From an uncultured Acidimicrobiales bacterium (GTDB taxonomy: Bacteria; Actinomycetota; Acidimicrobiia; Acidimicrobiales; Iamiaceae): a stretch of DNA of 9,392 nucleotides. Shown piece after piece: positions 1 to 6,602 of the stretch; position 1 is the first letter of the stretch, and the number at the start of each line of letters is the position of its first letter. The stretch spans positions 1 through 9,392 of the forward strand of contig CALANQ010000388.1 in assembly GCA_937926025.1 (NCBI GenBank), given 5' to 3'. Both the position numbers and the translations under genes were made by a program. A model generated the notes under the pieces. The model saw nothing but the letters and a program-made list of their open reading frames with translations. It had not been told where the DNA came from and searched no databases.

Positions 1-745
1 CGAGGCCGGGCAGCTCCTCCCGCAGGTACCGCACCGCGGCCTCGGGCATGCGCCACGCCGAACCCAGGCCCTGCCACTCGTACGAGCGGGTGCGGCCCTG
101 CTCGAAGGCGGCCCGGTCGGTCCCCTTGTCCACGGCCACCAGCACCCGCTCCACGTCCTCGGGCCGGTTCGCCAGCAGCGCACCACCCTCCAGGGCCGAC
201 AGGTTCTTCGTCCGGTGGAAGCTGAGGCACCCGAAGCGTCCCAGGCGGCCGAGCGGGCGCCCGTCGAGCGTGGCGCCCAAGCCGTGGGCTGCGTCCTCCA
301 CCAGGTCGATGCCGGCGTCCGTCCACTCGTCGGCCAGCTCGTCCACGGGTGCGGCCACGCCGGCGTAGTGCATGGCCACGACGGCACGCGTGTGCTCGTT
401 GGTGACGGAGCGGACGGCGTCGGCGCTCACGCCGAGGGTCCCGGGATCGATGTCCGCGAACCGCACGGTCGCGCCGCGAGCGGCGAAAGGTGAGATCGAG
501 GTCGGGAAGGTGAAGGCCGGAACGACCACCTCGTCACCCGGGACCAGGTCCAGGAGCGTCGCAGCCGCCTCCAGCGCAGCGGAGCACGACCCGGTCAGCA
601 CCAGCGCCGGCGGGTCGTCGACCAGACGGGCGATGCGGCTCGAGACGTCGCCCCGCACCGCCGCCTCGTCGTCGCCACCGACGGTGACGGACCGGACCGT
701 CGGAGCCGCGTGCAACCACACCCGCATCCCCTCGGCGTCGACCAT
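1..745 (-). CDS. DegT/DnrJ/EryC1/StrS (WecE-like) PLP-dependent sugar aminotransferase, C-terminus cut by window edge
   Basis: Likely transfers an amino group to a nucleotide-linked keto-sugar, as WecE/RffA does with dTDP-4-keto-6-deoxyglucose; the substrate here is inferred only. The 248 residues present include the early fold (TGSCSAALEA, about 51-60; VVVPAFTFPTS, about 73-83), the PLP-pyridine aspartate in VEDAAHGLGA (Asp151) and the Schiff-base lysine in SFHRTKN (Lys180), followed by LEGGALLANR and YEWQGLGSAWRMPE, which recalls WecE. Family members are about 370-390 residues, so roughly the last third is missing. The ATG at 745 has no Shine-Dalgarno sequence but sits 6 nt after a TACCAT box, fitting leaderless translation; a GTG at 721 preceded by GAGGGG is an alternative. 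It lies 45 nt downstream of the dioxygenase gene on the same strand. Family call firm, exact sugar unknown. Confidence 0.87.
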   Translation of the reverse strand, partial: MVDAEGMRVWLHAAPTVRSVTVGGDDEAAVRGDVSSRIARLVDDPPALVLTGSCSAALEAAATLLDLVPGDEVVVPAFTFPTSISPFAARGATVRFADIDPGTLGVSADAVRSVTNEHTRAVVAMHYAGVAAPVDELADEWTDAGIDLVEDAAHGLGATLDGRPLGRLGRFGCLSFHRTKNLSALEGGALLANRPEDVERVLVAVDKGTDRAAFEQGRTRSYEWQGLGSAWRMPEAAVRYLREELPGL

Positions 746-751
746 CGACCG

Positions 752-757
752 ATGGTA
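752..757 (-). promoter_or_regulatory. Putative -10 box (TACCAT) for a leaderless aminotransferase mRNA
   Basis: On the minus strand TACCAT is followed by exactly 6 nt (CGGTCG) and then the ATG at 745. This matches the actinobacterial TAnnnT -10 element placed so that transcription begins at or next to the start codon. No good -35 box is visible. It would give the aminotransferase a promoter separate from the upstream operon. Confidence 0.45.
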
Positions 758-790
758 GGCAGCGGGCCGCCGGCCTCCGCACCTTGACGG

Positions 791-1693
791 TCAGCGCCGG
801 GGCGGGCGGCCGAGCACCCGGGCCACCACCGGCCGGACCCGGCCGTGGATCTGGGGCCACAGCCCCCGTGCCGCGCTCGCCGCCCGGCCCGGCAGCGCCA
901 CGCCCGGCTCCGCCAGCAGCTCGCTGCGGCCGTCGGCGCCGTGGCGGAACCGAGCCCGCTCGCCCCGGAAGCGCGGCGTGACCACCCGACCGGTGCCGAG
1001 GTCGACCAGCGGGTGCCGCAGGGCCAGCCGCCCAGCGGCCAGATCGGACCGGCGGGGCGTGCAGTACACGCAGTCCTCGAAGAAGTAGTGCGTGACCTGG
1101 GACCAACGGGTCGACCCCGGGACGGTGACCAGCGCACCGCCGTGCTCCAGGGCCGCCGCCCAGATCAGGGCATCGCCCTGGCGCGCGGTGAACGCCACGG
1201 CGTCGCCGGTGCCGCCCCGGTGCGATCCGGGTACGTAGGAGACGGGACCCTGCCCCTCCCGTACGTCCTCCAAGGCCACCCAGACCCCGCACATGAATCG
1301 GGGCGGGAGGGAGTCGAAGTGCTCGGTGTCGCGGTGCAGCGGCTGCTGGGTGCCGTACCGGAAGTTGAGGGTCTGGAACGGGATCGCGCGCCGTCCGTAG
1401 AGCCGGCCGAGCAGCGCGAGCACCGCCGGATCGGCGGCGAGCTGCCGCACCGGTGCCAAGGCCCACGCCGCGTTGGTGAGGCGCTCGGCGCCGGTCCGCT
1501 CGAAGTGGGGGCGCACCGCCTCGACGATGGCCTCGCACCGGGCGGCGGGGATCAGGCCCTCCACCGTGATCGCACCCCGCTGCGCCAGCTCCGCCGCCTC
1601 CGAGGACAACGGGCCCCGTGCCGTCGGTTCCTGCTCGATGGCCGGGAGGTCCGCTGGCCCGAACCAGCGACGCGGATCCCGATCGGCCGCCAC
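791..1693 (-). CDS. PhyH (phytanoyl-CoA dioxygenase) family Fe(II)/2-oxoglutarate oxygenase
   Basis: A 300-residue non-heme iron oxygenase expected to couple 2-oxoglutarate decarboxylation to hydroxylation of a small molecule; the substrate is unknown. The iron-binding facial triad is visible: HxD in PLHRDTEHF (His120, Asp122) and the distal histidine in LEHGG (His184). Arg196 in STRWSQ is at the right distance to bind 2-oxoglutarate. GPVSYVPGSH (about 149-158) and GDALIW (about 173-178) are typical of the family. The GTG start at 1693 is preferred because AGGAG lies 5 nt upstream, overlapping the stop of the methyltransferase gene; an in-frame ATG at 1789 would overlap that gene by 88 bp and lacks such support. 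The 8-nt gap suggests one operon and a shared pathway. The C-terminal ~80 residues are Arg/Ala/Gly-rich with no recognisable domain. Confidence 0.87.
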   Translation of the reverse strand: MAADRDPRRWFGPADLPAIEQEPTARGPLSSEAAELAQRGAITVEGLIPAARCEAIVEAVRPHFERTGAERLTNAAWALAPVRQLAADPAVLALLGRLYGRRAIPFQTLNFRYGTQQPLHRDTEHFDSLPPRFMCGVWVALEDVREGQGPVSYVPGSHRGGTGDAVAFTARQGDALIWAAALEHGGALVTVPGSTRWSQVTHYFFEDCVYCTPRRSDLAAGRLALRHPLVDLGTGRVVTPRFRGERARFRHGADGRSELLAEPGVALPGRAASAARGLWPQIHGRVRPVVARVLGRPPRR

Positions 1694-1698
1694 CTCGG

Positions 1699-1703
1699 CT
1701 CCT
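1699..1703 (-). promoter_or_regulatory. Shine-Dalgarno AGGAG fixing the GTG start of the PhyH gene
   Basis: On the minus strand TAGGAG overlaps the TAG stop of the methyltransferase gene, with 5 nt (CCGAG) between AGGAG and the GTG at 1693. Its placement at the gene junction selects this start over the ATG at 1789 and suggests translational coupling. Confidence 0.6.
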
Positions 1704-2454
1704 ATGCGGGAGCGGACGGGGATCGGCCCTCCGCCAGGATCGACACGCCGAAGGGGAGATCCCAGCGCCGCACCAGCGCCGTCTCCCACGAGAGCAGCAC
1801 GGTGAGCGCTCGGTTGAGCCAGCCGGGCACCTCGCCGGTGTCCTTGTGCGGAGGCGGTTCGGCGCCCCGGCGCCGGAACCGCTGGAGCAGGCGCACGAGG
1901 GCGATGCCGGGGAACAGCGCGGTGTTGGCGTAGGTCACCCGCACATCGACCAGCCCGGCATCCTCGAGGAGCGCACGGACCTCACCGGCCCGGTAGCGGC
2001 GGACGTGGTGGTTGGAGACGTCGTGGCCGCTCCACAGGAACCGGTAGGCGCTGGTCAGCAGCACCAGCTGCCCGTCGGGGGCGAGGACCCGGCGCCACTC
2101 GCGGACCGCGTCGGCGTCGGCCTCGATGTGCTCCACCACACCGATGGCGGTGACCACGTCGACGCTGGCGTCGGGCAGCGGCAGCACCTCGCCCCGACCC
2201 TGGAGCAGCCGCGGGCACCCCCGGCTGCGGCAGAAGGCCAGCGCGGTGCCGGACAGGTCGAGCCCGGTGGCGGGGGCCAGCGGCTCCAGCGCCTCGAGGT
2301 TGCGACCGGTCCCGCACCCCACGTCGAGGATGCGCCGGTCGGGACCGGCGCGGCCGGCCCGCCGGACCTGGTCGAGGCACAGGTCCCGCATGCCCGCGAA
2401 CCACCAGTTCCGATCTTCCAGACGGTAGGTGGTTGCGTAGTCCTGCTCCTCCAC
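1702..2454 (-). CDS. Class I SAM-dependent methyltransferase (Methyltransf_11 type)
   Basis: A 250-residue Rossmann-fold methyltransferase. Motif I, which binds S-adenosylmethionine, is RILDVGCGTGRN (about 41-52). The acidic residue ending strand 2 is in TGLDLS (about 63-68), motif post-I is LPLPDASVDVVTAIGVVEHI (about 91-110), and VLAPDGQLVLL (about 123-133) is the usual strand-5 region. The N-terminal NWWFAGMR and the later SGHDVSNHHVRRY block are typical of a subgroup I associate with polysaccharide and secondary-metabolite clusters; that association is from memory. The C-terminal LPFGVSILAEGR is also characteristic. The start is a GTG 9 nt after the acyl-CoA synthetase stop with no clear Shine-Dalgarno sequence, so coupling is likely. 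Acceptor unknown; a sugar or small molecule fits the neighbouring dioxygenase and aminotransferase. Confidence 0.9.
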   Translation of the reverse strand: MEEQDYATTYRLEDRNWWFAGMRDLCLDQVRRAGRAGPDRRILDVGCGTGRNLEALEPLAPATGLDLSGTALAFCRSRGCPRLLQGRGEVLPLPDASVDVVTAIGVVEHIEADADAVREWRRVLAPDGQLVLLTSAYRFLWSGHDVSNHHVRRYRAGEVRALLEDAGLVDVRVTYANTALFPGIALVRLLQRFRRRGAEPPPHKDTGEVPGWLNRALTVLLSWETALVRRWDLPFGVSILAEGRSPSAPA

Positions 2455-2463
2455 GGGCGTCGG

Positions 2464-4106
2464 CTAGCTGCTGAGGCCCAGCCGGTCGACGGCGTACTGG
2501 CGGATCCGCTTGTAGTCGACCTTGCCGTTGGGGGCCCGGCCGATGGTGTCGATGGTGAGCACCCGCTTGGGTGCCTTGTAGGTGGCGAGGTGGCCCTTGA
2601 CGTGGGCGATGACCACCGCTTCGTCGAGCTCGGCGTCGGGCGCCAGCTCCACCACGGCTGTGATGGCCTCGCCGAACTTGTCGTCCGGCCCCCCGACGGC
2701 GACGGCGTCGTGGATGGTGCCGTGGGTCTTCAGCACCTCCTCGACCTCCTCGGGGAAGACCTTCTCGCCGCCCGTGTTGATGCAGACCGAGCCGCGGCCG
2801 AGCAGCGTGATGGAGCCGTCGGCCTCCACCGTGGCGAAGTCGCCGGGGATGGAGTACCGCTTGCCGTCGACCGTGATGAAGGTGGCCGCCGTCTTCTCGG
2901 GGTCCTTGTAGTACCCGATGGGCTGGTGGCCGCCGACGGCCACCTTGCCGATCTCGCCGGACCCGGGCTGCACCTCGCGGTGGTCCTCGGTGAACACCTT
3001 GGTGTTGGGGCCGAGGGAGAACTTCGCGGTGCCGGAGTCGCCCGCCGCCGACGAGACGGACTGGCCCATCCCGACGGCCTCGGAGGAGCTGAAGGCGTCG
3101 ACGATCATCGCCCCGGGCATGTGCTCGATGAGCGCGTGCTTCGACGGCTCGGAGAACATGACGCCCGACGAGGTGATGAGGAACATGCTCGACAGGTCCC
3201 ACCGGCCGGGGTTGGCGTCGAGGGTGCGCAGCATCGGCTTGGCGAAGGCGTCGCCGACGATGGCCGTGGTGACCGCCTGGCGGCGCTCGATGGTGTCGAA
3301 CAGCTCCTCGATGTCGAGGTGGCGGCTCTCCAGCGTCACCACGCACCCGCCGCCCGTGAGGGCGATGAGCTGGGTCATGCACCCGGTGCCGTGCATGAGC
3401 GGGCAGGCCGGGACGCTCACGTACCCGGGGCCGTTGACGAGCTCCGCCGGCACGCCGTAGTCCACCGGGTCCTCCCCGTACCGCGGGTTCACACCCAGGG
3501 CGATCACGGTGCGGATGTGGTCGTCCTGCCGCCACATCACGCCCTTGGGCATGCCCGTGGTGCCGCCCGTGTAGAGCATGTACAGGTGGTCGCCGTCGCG
3601 GCCCCACGGTGCCACGACGCGCTCCGCGTGGGCGCCGGCGACGTCCTCGTAGGGCGTGGCCCACGAGGGGCACGGGCCGCTGCCGTCATCGACCCACAGC
3701 CACGACACCACCTTCGGGACCCGTTCGATGATGCGCTCGATGGTGGGGGCGAACGTCCCGTGGAACACGACGGCCACGGCATCGGCGTTGTCCCACAGGT
3801 AGACCAGCTCGTCGTCGGCGTACCGGTAGTTGGTGTTCACCGGCACCAGGCCGGCCTTCCACGCGCCGTACATGGACTCCAGGTACTCGGGGCAGTTGTA
3901 GAGGTACTGTGCCCGCGGGCGTCAAGGTCGAGGGCCGCCACGTCCTGCTCCACCGCTCCGGCCTCGAGCAGGTGGTGGGCCACGCCGTTGGCCCGCTGGT
4001 CGAACTCCCGCCAGGTGAGCGTGCGATCGCCCAGGATCTGTGCAGGTGCGTCGGGGATCTGGTCGGCGATGACCTCCCAGATCTTGGCGTAGTTCCAACC
4101 CGGCAT
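2464..4106 (-). pseudogene. FadD19/FadD17-like acyl-CoA synthetase (AMP-binding), frame-disrupted after ~62 residues
   Basis: ANL-superfamily enzyme that adenylates a carboxylic acid and joins it to CoA. The first frame starts at ATG 4106 (AGGGGG 4 nt upstream) with MPGWNYAKIW, continues through LTWREFDQRANGVAHHL and loses homology after about residue 60. The rest, from QYLYNCPEYLES (near 3909) to TAG at 2464, is in another frame closed upstream by TGA at 3922-3924; its first ATG is 3873. That part is intact: P-loop YTGGTTGMPKG (3541-3573), FSSSEAVG, GDFATVEADGSITLLGRGS, TGGEKVFPEEVEEVL and the APNGKVDYK lysine. Joined length is about 546 residues, close to FadD19 (cholesterol side-chain activation in Mycobacterium), but substrate is not predictable. 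First gene of the operon with the methyltransferase and dioxygenase. Either decayed or a sequencing/assembly indel; an open 469-residue frame from 3873 would lack the N-terminus. Confidence 0.83.
3903..3924 (-). other. Frame-break junction in the acyl-CoA synthetase gene
   Basis: The 5' frame reads ...LDLDARGHST and leaves the family pattern. The 3' frame reads AQYLYNCPEY, which fits the family, but meets a TGA at 3922-3924 going upstream. One missing base or two extra bases would rejoin the frames. Compared with the remembered family pattern 'DKVAQYLYN' there also seem to be about 23 surplus nt between the Asp and Gln codons, so a small insertion is another explanation. Confidence 0.7.
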
Positions 4107-4136
4107 GAGGCCCCCTGTGGCGTCGGTGTCCGGTCG

Positions 4137-4142
4137 AGCATA
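4137..4142 (-). promoter_or_regulatory. Putative -10 box (TATGCT) for the acyl-CoA synthetase operon
   Basis: TATGCT on the minus strand fits TAnnnT. Transcription would start near 4130, giving a leader of about 24 nt that contains AGGGGG (4116-4111) just before the ATG at 4106. It is back-to-back with the putative -10 of the divergent gamma-glutamyltransferase gene, 10 bp away, so the two promoters would overlap and could share regulation. No clear -35 box. Confidence 0.4.
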
Positions 4143-4152
4143 GGGAGCGCCG

Positions 4153-4158
4153 TACCAT
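4153..4158 (+). promoter_or_regulatory. Putative -10 box (TACCAT) for the gamma-glutamyltransferase-family gene
   Basis: TACCAT ends 8 nt before the ATG at 4167, and no Shine-Dalgarno lies at normal distance (AGGGAG at 4142-4147 is 19 nt away). This fits a leaderless or nearly leaderless transcript. Confidence 0.4.
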
Positions 4159-4166
4159 CGCCGGCC

Positions 4167-5690
4167 ATGGGAGCGCCCCGGACCGGGATCATCGCCGCCG
4201 GGCACGAGCGGGCCGCCGATGCCGCCGCTGTCGTCCTGGAGGCCGGGGGCAACGCGTTCGACGCCGTGATCGCCGCCGGGTTCGCCTCGTCGGTGTGCGA
4301 GCCGGGCTTCACCAGCCTCGCCGGAGGCGGGTTCCTCCTGGCTCGGACGGCGGCCGGCACCGACACGCTCTTCGACTTCTTCGTCGACACCCCCGGCCGC
4401 GGCCTCCCGGCCGATGCGATGGAGCCGGTGTTCGAGGAGGTCCGGGTCTCGTTCGCCGCGGCCGAGCAGGTGTTCCACTGCGGGCCGGGGTCCGTGGCCG
4501 TGCCGGGCGTCCTCGCCGGCTACCTCCACGTGCACCGCCGGCTCGGCCGGCTCCCGCTGGCGGACCTGGTGGCGCCGGCCGTGGAGCTGGCCCGAGCGGG
4601 CGTGGAGGTGTCCGCCACCCAGGCGGCGGACTTCGCGCTGCTGGCGCCCATCCTCGCCCGGACCCCCGCCAGCCGGGCCATCTTCTTCCCCGAAGGCCAG
4701 CTCGTCGGGGTGGGCGACACGGTGCGCAACCCGGATCTGGCCGGGTTCCTGGAGGCGCTCGCCGCCGATCCGTCCTGCACCTTCTACGAGGGAGACGGCG
4801 CCGAGCGGCTGGTGGCCCAGCTGGCCGCGGGAGGAGGGCTGATCACGCGGGAGGACCTCGGGGCGTACCGGGTGATCGAGCGGGATCCGCTGCGGTTCCG
4901 CTACCGGGACCGGACGCTCCTCACCAACCCGCCGCCCACCTTCGGCGGCGCGCTGCTGGCGCTGGCCCTCCACCGGATGGAGGCCGACGGCGCGAGCCAC
5001 CCGGCGGGCTCGCCGGAGCACGCGCTGCGCCTGGCCGCCACCATGGCCGGGGTCGACCGCGACCGGGCCGCCGGGCACCCCGAGGTGCTGGCCGCGCTCC
5101 GCGGCGACCTCGGTGACGACCCTGCAGCGCGCCCGCAGGTGAACCGGGGCACCACCCACGTCACCATCGCCGACGCCGAGGGCAACGTCGCCGCCATGAC
5201 CACGTCCAACGGCGAGTGCTCGGGCGATGTCATCGACGGCACCGGCATCGCTTGCAACAACATGCTGGGCGAGGACGACCTCCACCCCGACGGCTTCCAC
5301 GCCGCGCCGGCCGGCGTCCGGGTGGCCTCGATGATGTCGCCCACGTTCGTCCTCGACCCCGAGGGCGCGGTGGAGCTGGCGCTGGGCAGCGGCGGCTCCA
5401 AGCGGATCCGGTCTGCGCTCCTCCAGGTCCTGACCGCCACGGTCGACCAGGGGGTGCCGCTCCAGGACGCGGTGCTGGCGCCGCGGCAGCACTGGGACGA
5501 GGACCACCTGGAGGTGGAGCCGGGGTTCGCTCCCGCGGTGCTGGCCGCTCTGGAGCAGCACCACCGCGTGAACCTGTGGCCGGCCACCAGCATGTACTTC
5601 GGCGGCGTCCACGCCGTGGCCCCGGGTTCGGCCGGTGCCGGCGACCCCCGCCGCGGCGGTGCCGTGCGGGTGGTCGAGGCCACCACCTGA
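4167..5690 (+). CDS. Gamma-glutamyltransferase (GGT)-family Ntn hydrolase
   Basis: A 507-residue GGT homologue, expected to cleave itself into two chains and act on gamma-glutamyl or related amide substrates. The predicted nucleophile is Thr329 in GTTHVTIAD (E. coli Thr391 in TTHYSVVD), giving chains of 328 and 179 residues. Other family marks are GGNAFDAVIAAGFA near the start, SLAGGGFLL, GPGSVAVPGVLAGYLH, TGIACNNMLGEDD, MMSPTFVL and GSGGSKRIRSALLQVL. There is no signal peptide: the N-terminus MGAPRTGIIAAGHERAADAA enters the fold directly, so it is probably cytoplasmic, unlike periplasmic E. coli GGT. The DFRE segment carrying the glutamate-binding Arg114 in E. coli reads DFFVDTPGRG here, so the donor may differ. 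It is divergent from the acyl-CoA synthetase and ends 6 nt from a convergent gene. Family certain, substrate open. Confidence 0.9.
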   Translation: MGAPRTGIIAAGHERAADAAAVVLEAGGNAFDAVIAAGFASSVCEPGFTSLAGGGFLLARTAAGTDTLFDFFVDTPGRGLPADAMEPVFEEVRVSFAAAEQVFHCGPGSVAVPGVLAGYLHVHRRLGRLPLADLVAPAVELARAGVEVSATQAADFALLAPILARTPASRAIFFPEGQLVGVGDTVRNPDLAGFLEALAADPSCTFYEGDGAERLVAQLAAGGGLITREDLGAYRVIERDPLRFRYRDRTLLTNPPPTFGGALLALALHRMEADGASHPAGSPEHALRLAATMAGVDRDRAAGHPEVLAALRGDLGDDPAARPQVNRGTTHVTIADAEGNVAAMTTSNGECSGDVIDGTGIACNNMLGEDDLHPDGFHAAPAGVRVASMMSPTFVLDPEGAVELALGSGGSKRIRSALLQVLTATVDQGVPLQDAVLAPRQHWDEDHLEVEPGFAPAVLAALEQHHRVNLWPATSMYFGGVHAVAPGSAGAGDPRRGGAVRVVEATT

Positions 5691-5696
5691 GGGGCG

Positions 5697-5930
5697 TCAG
5701 CCGGGCGGCCGCCGCCGGAGGTCGTCCTGTTCCAGCTCGTCGAGCACCACCTGCCACGACACCAGGCCGTGCGGGCAGGTGCCCCGGAGCTCCACCCAGC
5801 ACTCGTCTGGAGCCCGGCAGGCGCCCTCGGCCGCCCAGTCCGCCAGGGTCTCGGGGTCCGGCGGTGCCCAGCCGCTGTGCACCTCGAACCAGTCGTGGGT
5901 GCGCGCCAGCGCGGCGGACCGGATGGTCAC
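5697..5930 (-). CDS. Small hypothetical protein (77 aa) with a Cys/His-containing segment, coupled to TetR
   Basis: Starts with GTG at 5930, whose GTGA overlaps the TGA of the TetR gene, a standard coupling arrangement; there is no separate Shine-Dalgarno sequence. The protein is Trp-rich and acidic in its middle: THDWFEVHSGW near the N-terminus, then GACRAPDECWVELRG and TCPHGLVSWQVVL. Cys38, Cys44, Cys52 and His54 could form a metal site, but this is only a pattern. I recall similar short actinobacterial proteins with a 'CWVEpxGxCPHGhxSW' core and no assigned function. No signal peptide or membrane segment. Longer in-frame starts upstream would lie inside the TetR gene and read a Pro/Arg/Gly-rich shadow, so they are not preferred. 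Coding status is supported by the overlap and the core motif; function unknown. Confidence 0.62.
   Translation of the reverse strand: MTIRSAALARTHDWFEVHSGWAPPDPETLADWAAEGACRAPDECWVELRGTCPHGLVSWQVVLDELEQDDLRRRPPG
5701..5718. terminator. Possible GC-rich hairpin at the convergent gene ends
   Basis: CCGG-G-CGGC faces GCCGCCGG across almost no loop, and GGCGGCCGCC (5704-5713) is a perfect palindrome, 10 nt after the GGT stop and inside the last codons of the 77-residue gene. It could slow polymerase from either side, but there is no U-tract and such palindromes are common in DNA this GC-rich. Confidence 0.2.
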
Positions 5931-6541
5931 GGGGTGCGGTGCCCGGCGAGGAGCGCTCGCACCATGGCGGCGGTCACCTCCCGGGCTTCCTCCACCGAGC
6001 GCCCCTGCGCGCCGCGGAGGAGGTCCCACGCCGGCCACGAGAGGGCCACCACCAGGCCGTCGCGCAGGGTGCTGGCCTCGGGGCCCGCCGCCTCGATCTC
6101 CGGTGCGAACACCTCGTCGATCTGGCCCACCAGGAACTGGTGACCGTTCTCGAACTGGCCGCGGATGACGGTGGACGAGGCGGCGTGGACCAGCGCCGCC
6201 CGCAGGACCGGGGTCAGGGACTCCACCACCATGGACCGCTGCTCCAGGAACGCATCGGTCCGCTCGGCCAGCGGCGATCCCACGTCCATGGGCTTGATGA
6301 GGGCGGCGATGCGCACCACGACCTTCTCCCCCACGGCGGAGAAGAGGGCGTCGAGGTCGTCGAAGTGCTGGAAGATGGAGCGCACGGACACGCCGGCCTG
6401 CTGCGCGATGCGGGGCCCGGTGGGCCGCAGGTCGCCGCCGTCGATGAGCGCGAGGGTGGCGTCGACGATGGCGTCCTTGGTGCGCACCGCCCGGGCGGTG
6501 CGGCCGTCGATGGGTTCCTCGACGTGGGTATCGGTTGTCAT
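5927..6541 (-). CDS. TetR/AcrR family transcriptional regulator
   Basis: A 204-residue one-domain-plus-ligand-domain repressor type. The N-terminal helix-turn-helix is clear: RTKDAIVDATLALID (about 20-34), then GPRIAQQAGVSVRSIFQHF (about 42-60) and DDLDALF, which is the conserved end of the recognition helix and helix 4. The remaining ~140 residues are helical and variable, as expected for the ligand/dimer domain, so the inducer cannot be guessed. I chose the ATG at 6541 because GAGG lies about 11 nt upstream and a TACGCT -10 box at 6571-6576 would give a short leader; a GTG at 6553 and an ATG at 6592 are longer alternatives, the latter upstream of the predicted transcription start. It is coupled by GTGA to the 77-residue gene downstream. 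It may control itself, that gene, or the SnoaL-like gene behind it. Confidence 0.9.
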   Translation of the reverse strand: MTTDTHVEEPIDGRTARAVRTKDAIVDATLALIDGGDLRPTGPRIAQQAGVSVRSIFQHFDDLDALFSAVGEKVVVRIAALIKPMDVGSPLAERTDAFLEQRSMVVESLTPVLRAALVHAASSTVIRGQFENGHQFLVGQIDEVFAPEIEAAGPEASTLRDGLVVALSWPAWDLLRGAQGRSVEEAREVTAAMVRALLAGHRTP

Positions 6542-6570
6542 CAGATCGGTCACCTCATCGCCAGGGCACC

Positions 6571-6576
6571 AGCGTA
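6571..6576 (-). promoter_or_regulatory. Putative -10 box (TACGCT) for the TetR gene
   Basis: TACGCT on the minus strand would start transcription near 6564, giving a leader of about 23 nt with GAGG before the ATG at 6541. The hexamer is identical to the one upstream of the SnoaL-like gene (6990-6995). It lies in the 61-nt gap between those two genes. Confidence 0.35.
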
Positions 6577-6602
6577 GAGGCCGGACCGGCACGGACCCCT
6601 GA

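Noticed and set aside
762..780. GC-rich possible hairpin between the PhyH and aminotransferase genes
   Set aside because: Pairing breaks after four base pairs with several mismatches and there is no T-run, so a terminator call is not supported.
534..1538. Minus-strand 334-codon frame overlapping the PhyH and aminotransferase genes
   Set aside because: Arg/Gly/Pro/Ala-rich shadow; another frame contains the intact PhyH facial triad and the aminotransferase motifs.
2455..2466. TAGCCG 6 nt before the methyltransferase GTG as another leaderless promoter
   Set aside because: It lacks the final T of TAnnnT and includes the upstream gene's stop codon; operon coupling explains the start better.
1618..4092. 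An 824-codon open frame on the plus strand opposite the methyltransferase and acyl-CoA synthetase genes
   Set aside because: Its translation is low-complexity (His/Gly/Val/Arg-rich, many short acidic-basic runs) with no family motif, while the minus strand carries clear motifs. Long antisense frames are expected where third positions are nearly all G/C.
3909..4166. N-terminal extension of the GGT-family frame upstream of ATG 4167
   Set aside because: It would overlap the divergent acyl-CoA synthetase N-terminus, has no family match, and the conserved domain begins a few residues after the ATG at 4167.
3837..5612. A 591-codon minus-strand frame opposite the GGT-family gene
   Set aside because: Only its last ~65 codons are meaningful, being the N-terminus of the acyl-CoA synthetase from ATG 4106. 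The rest is the antisense shadow of the well-supported GGT gene.
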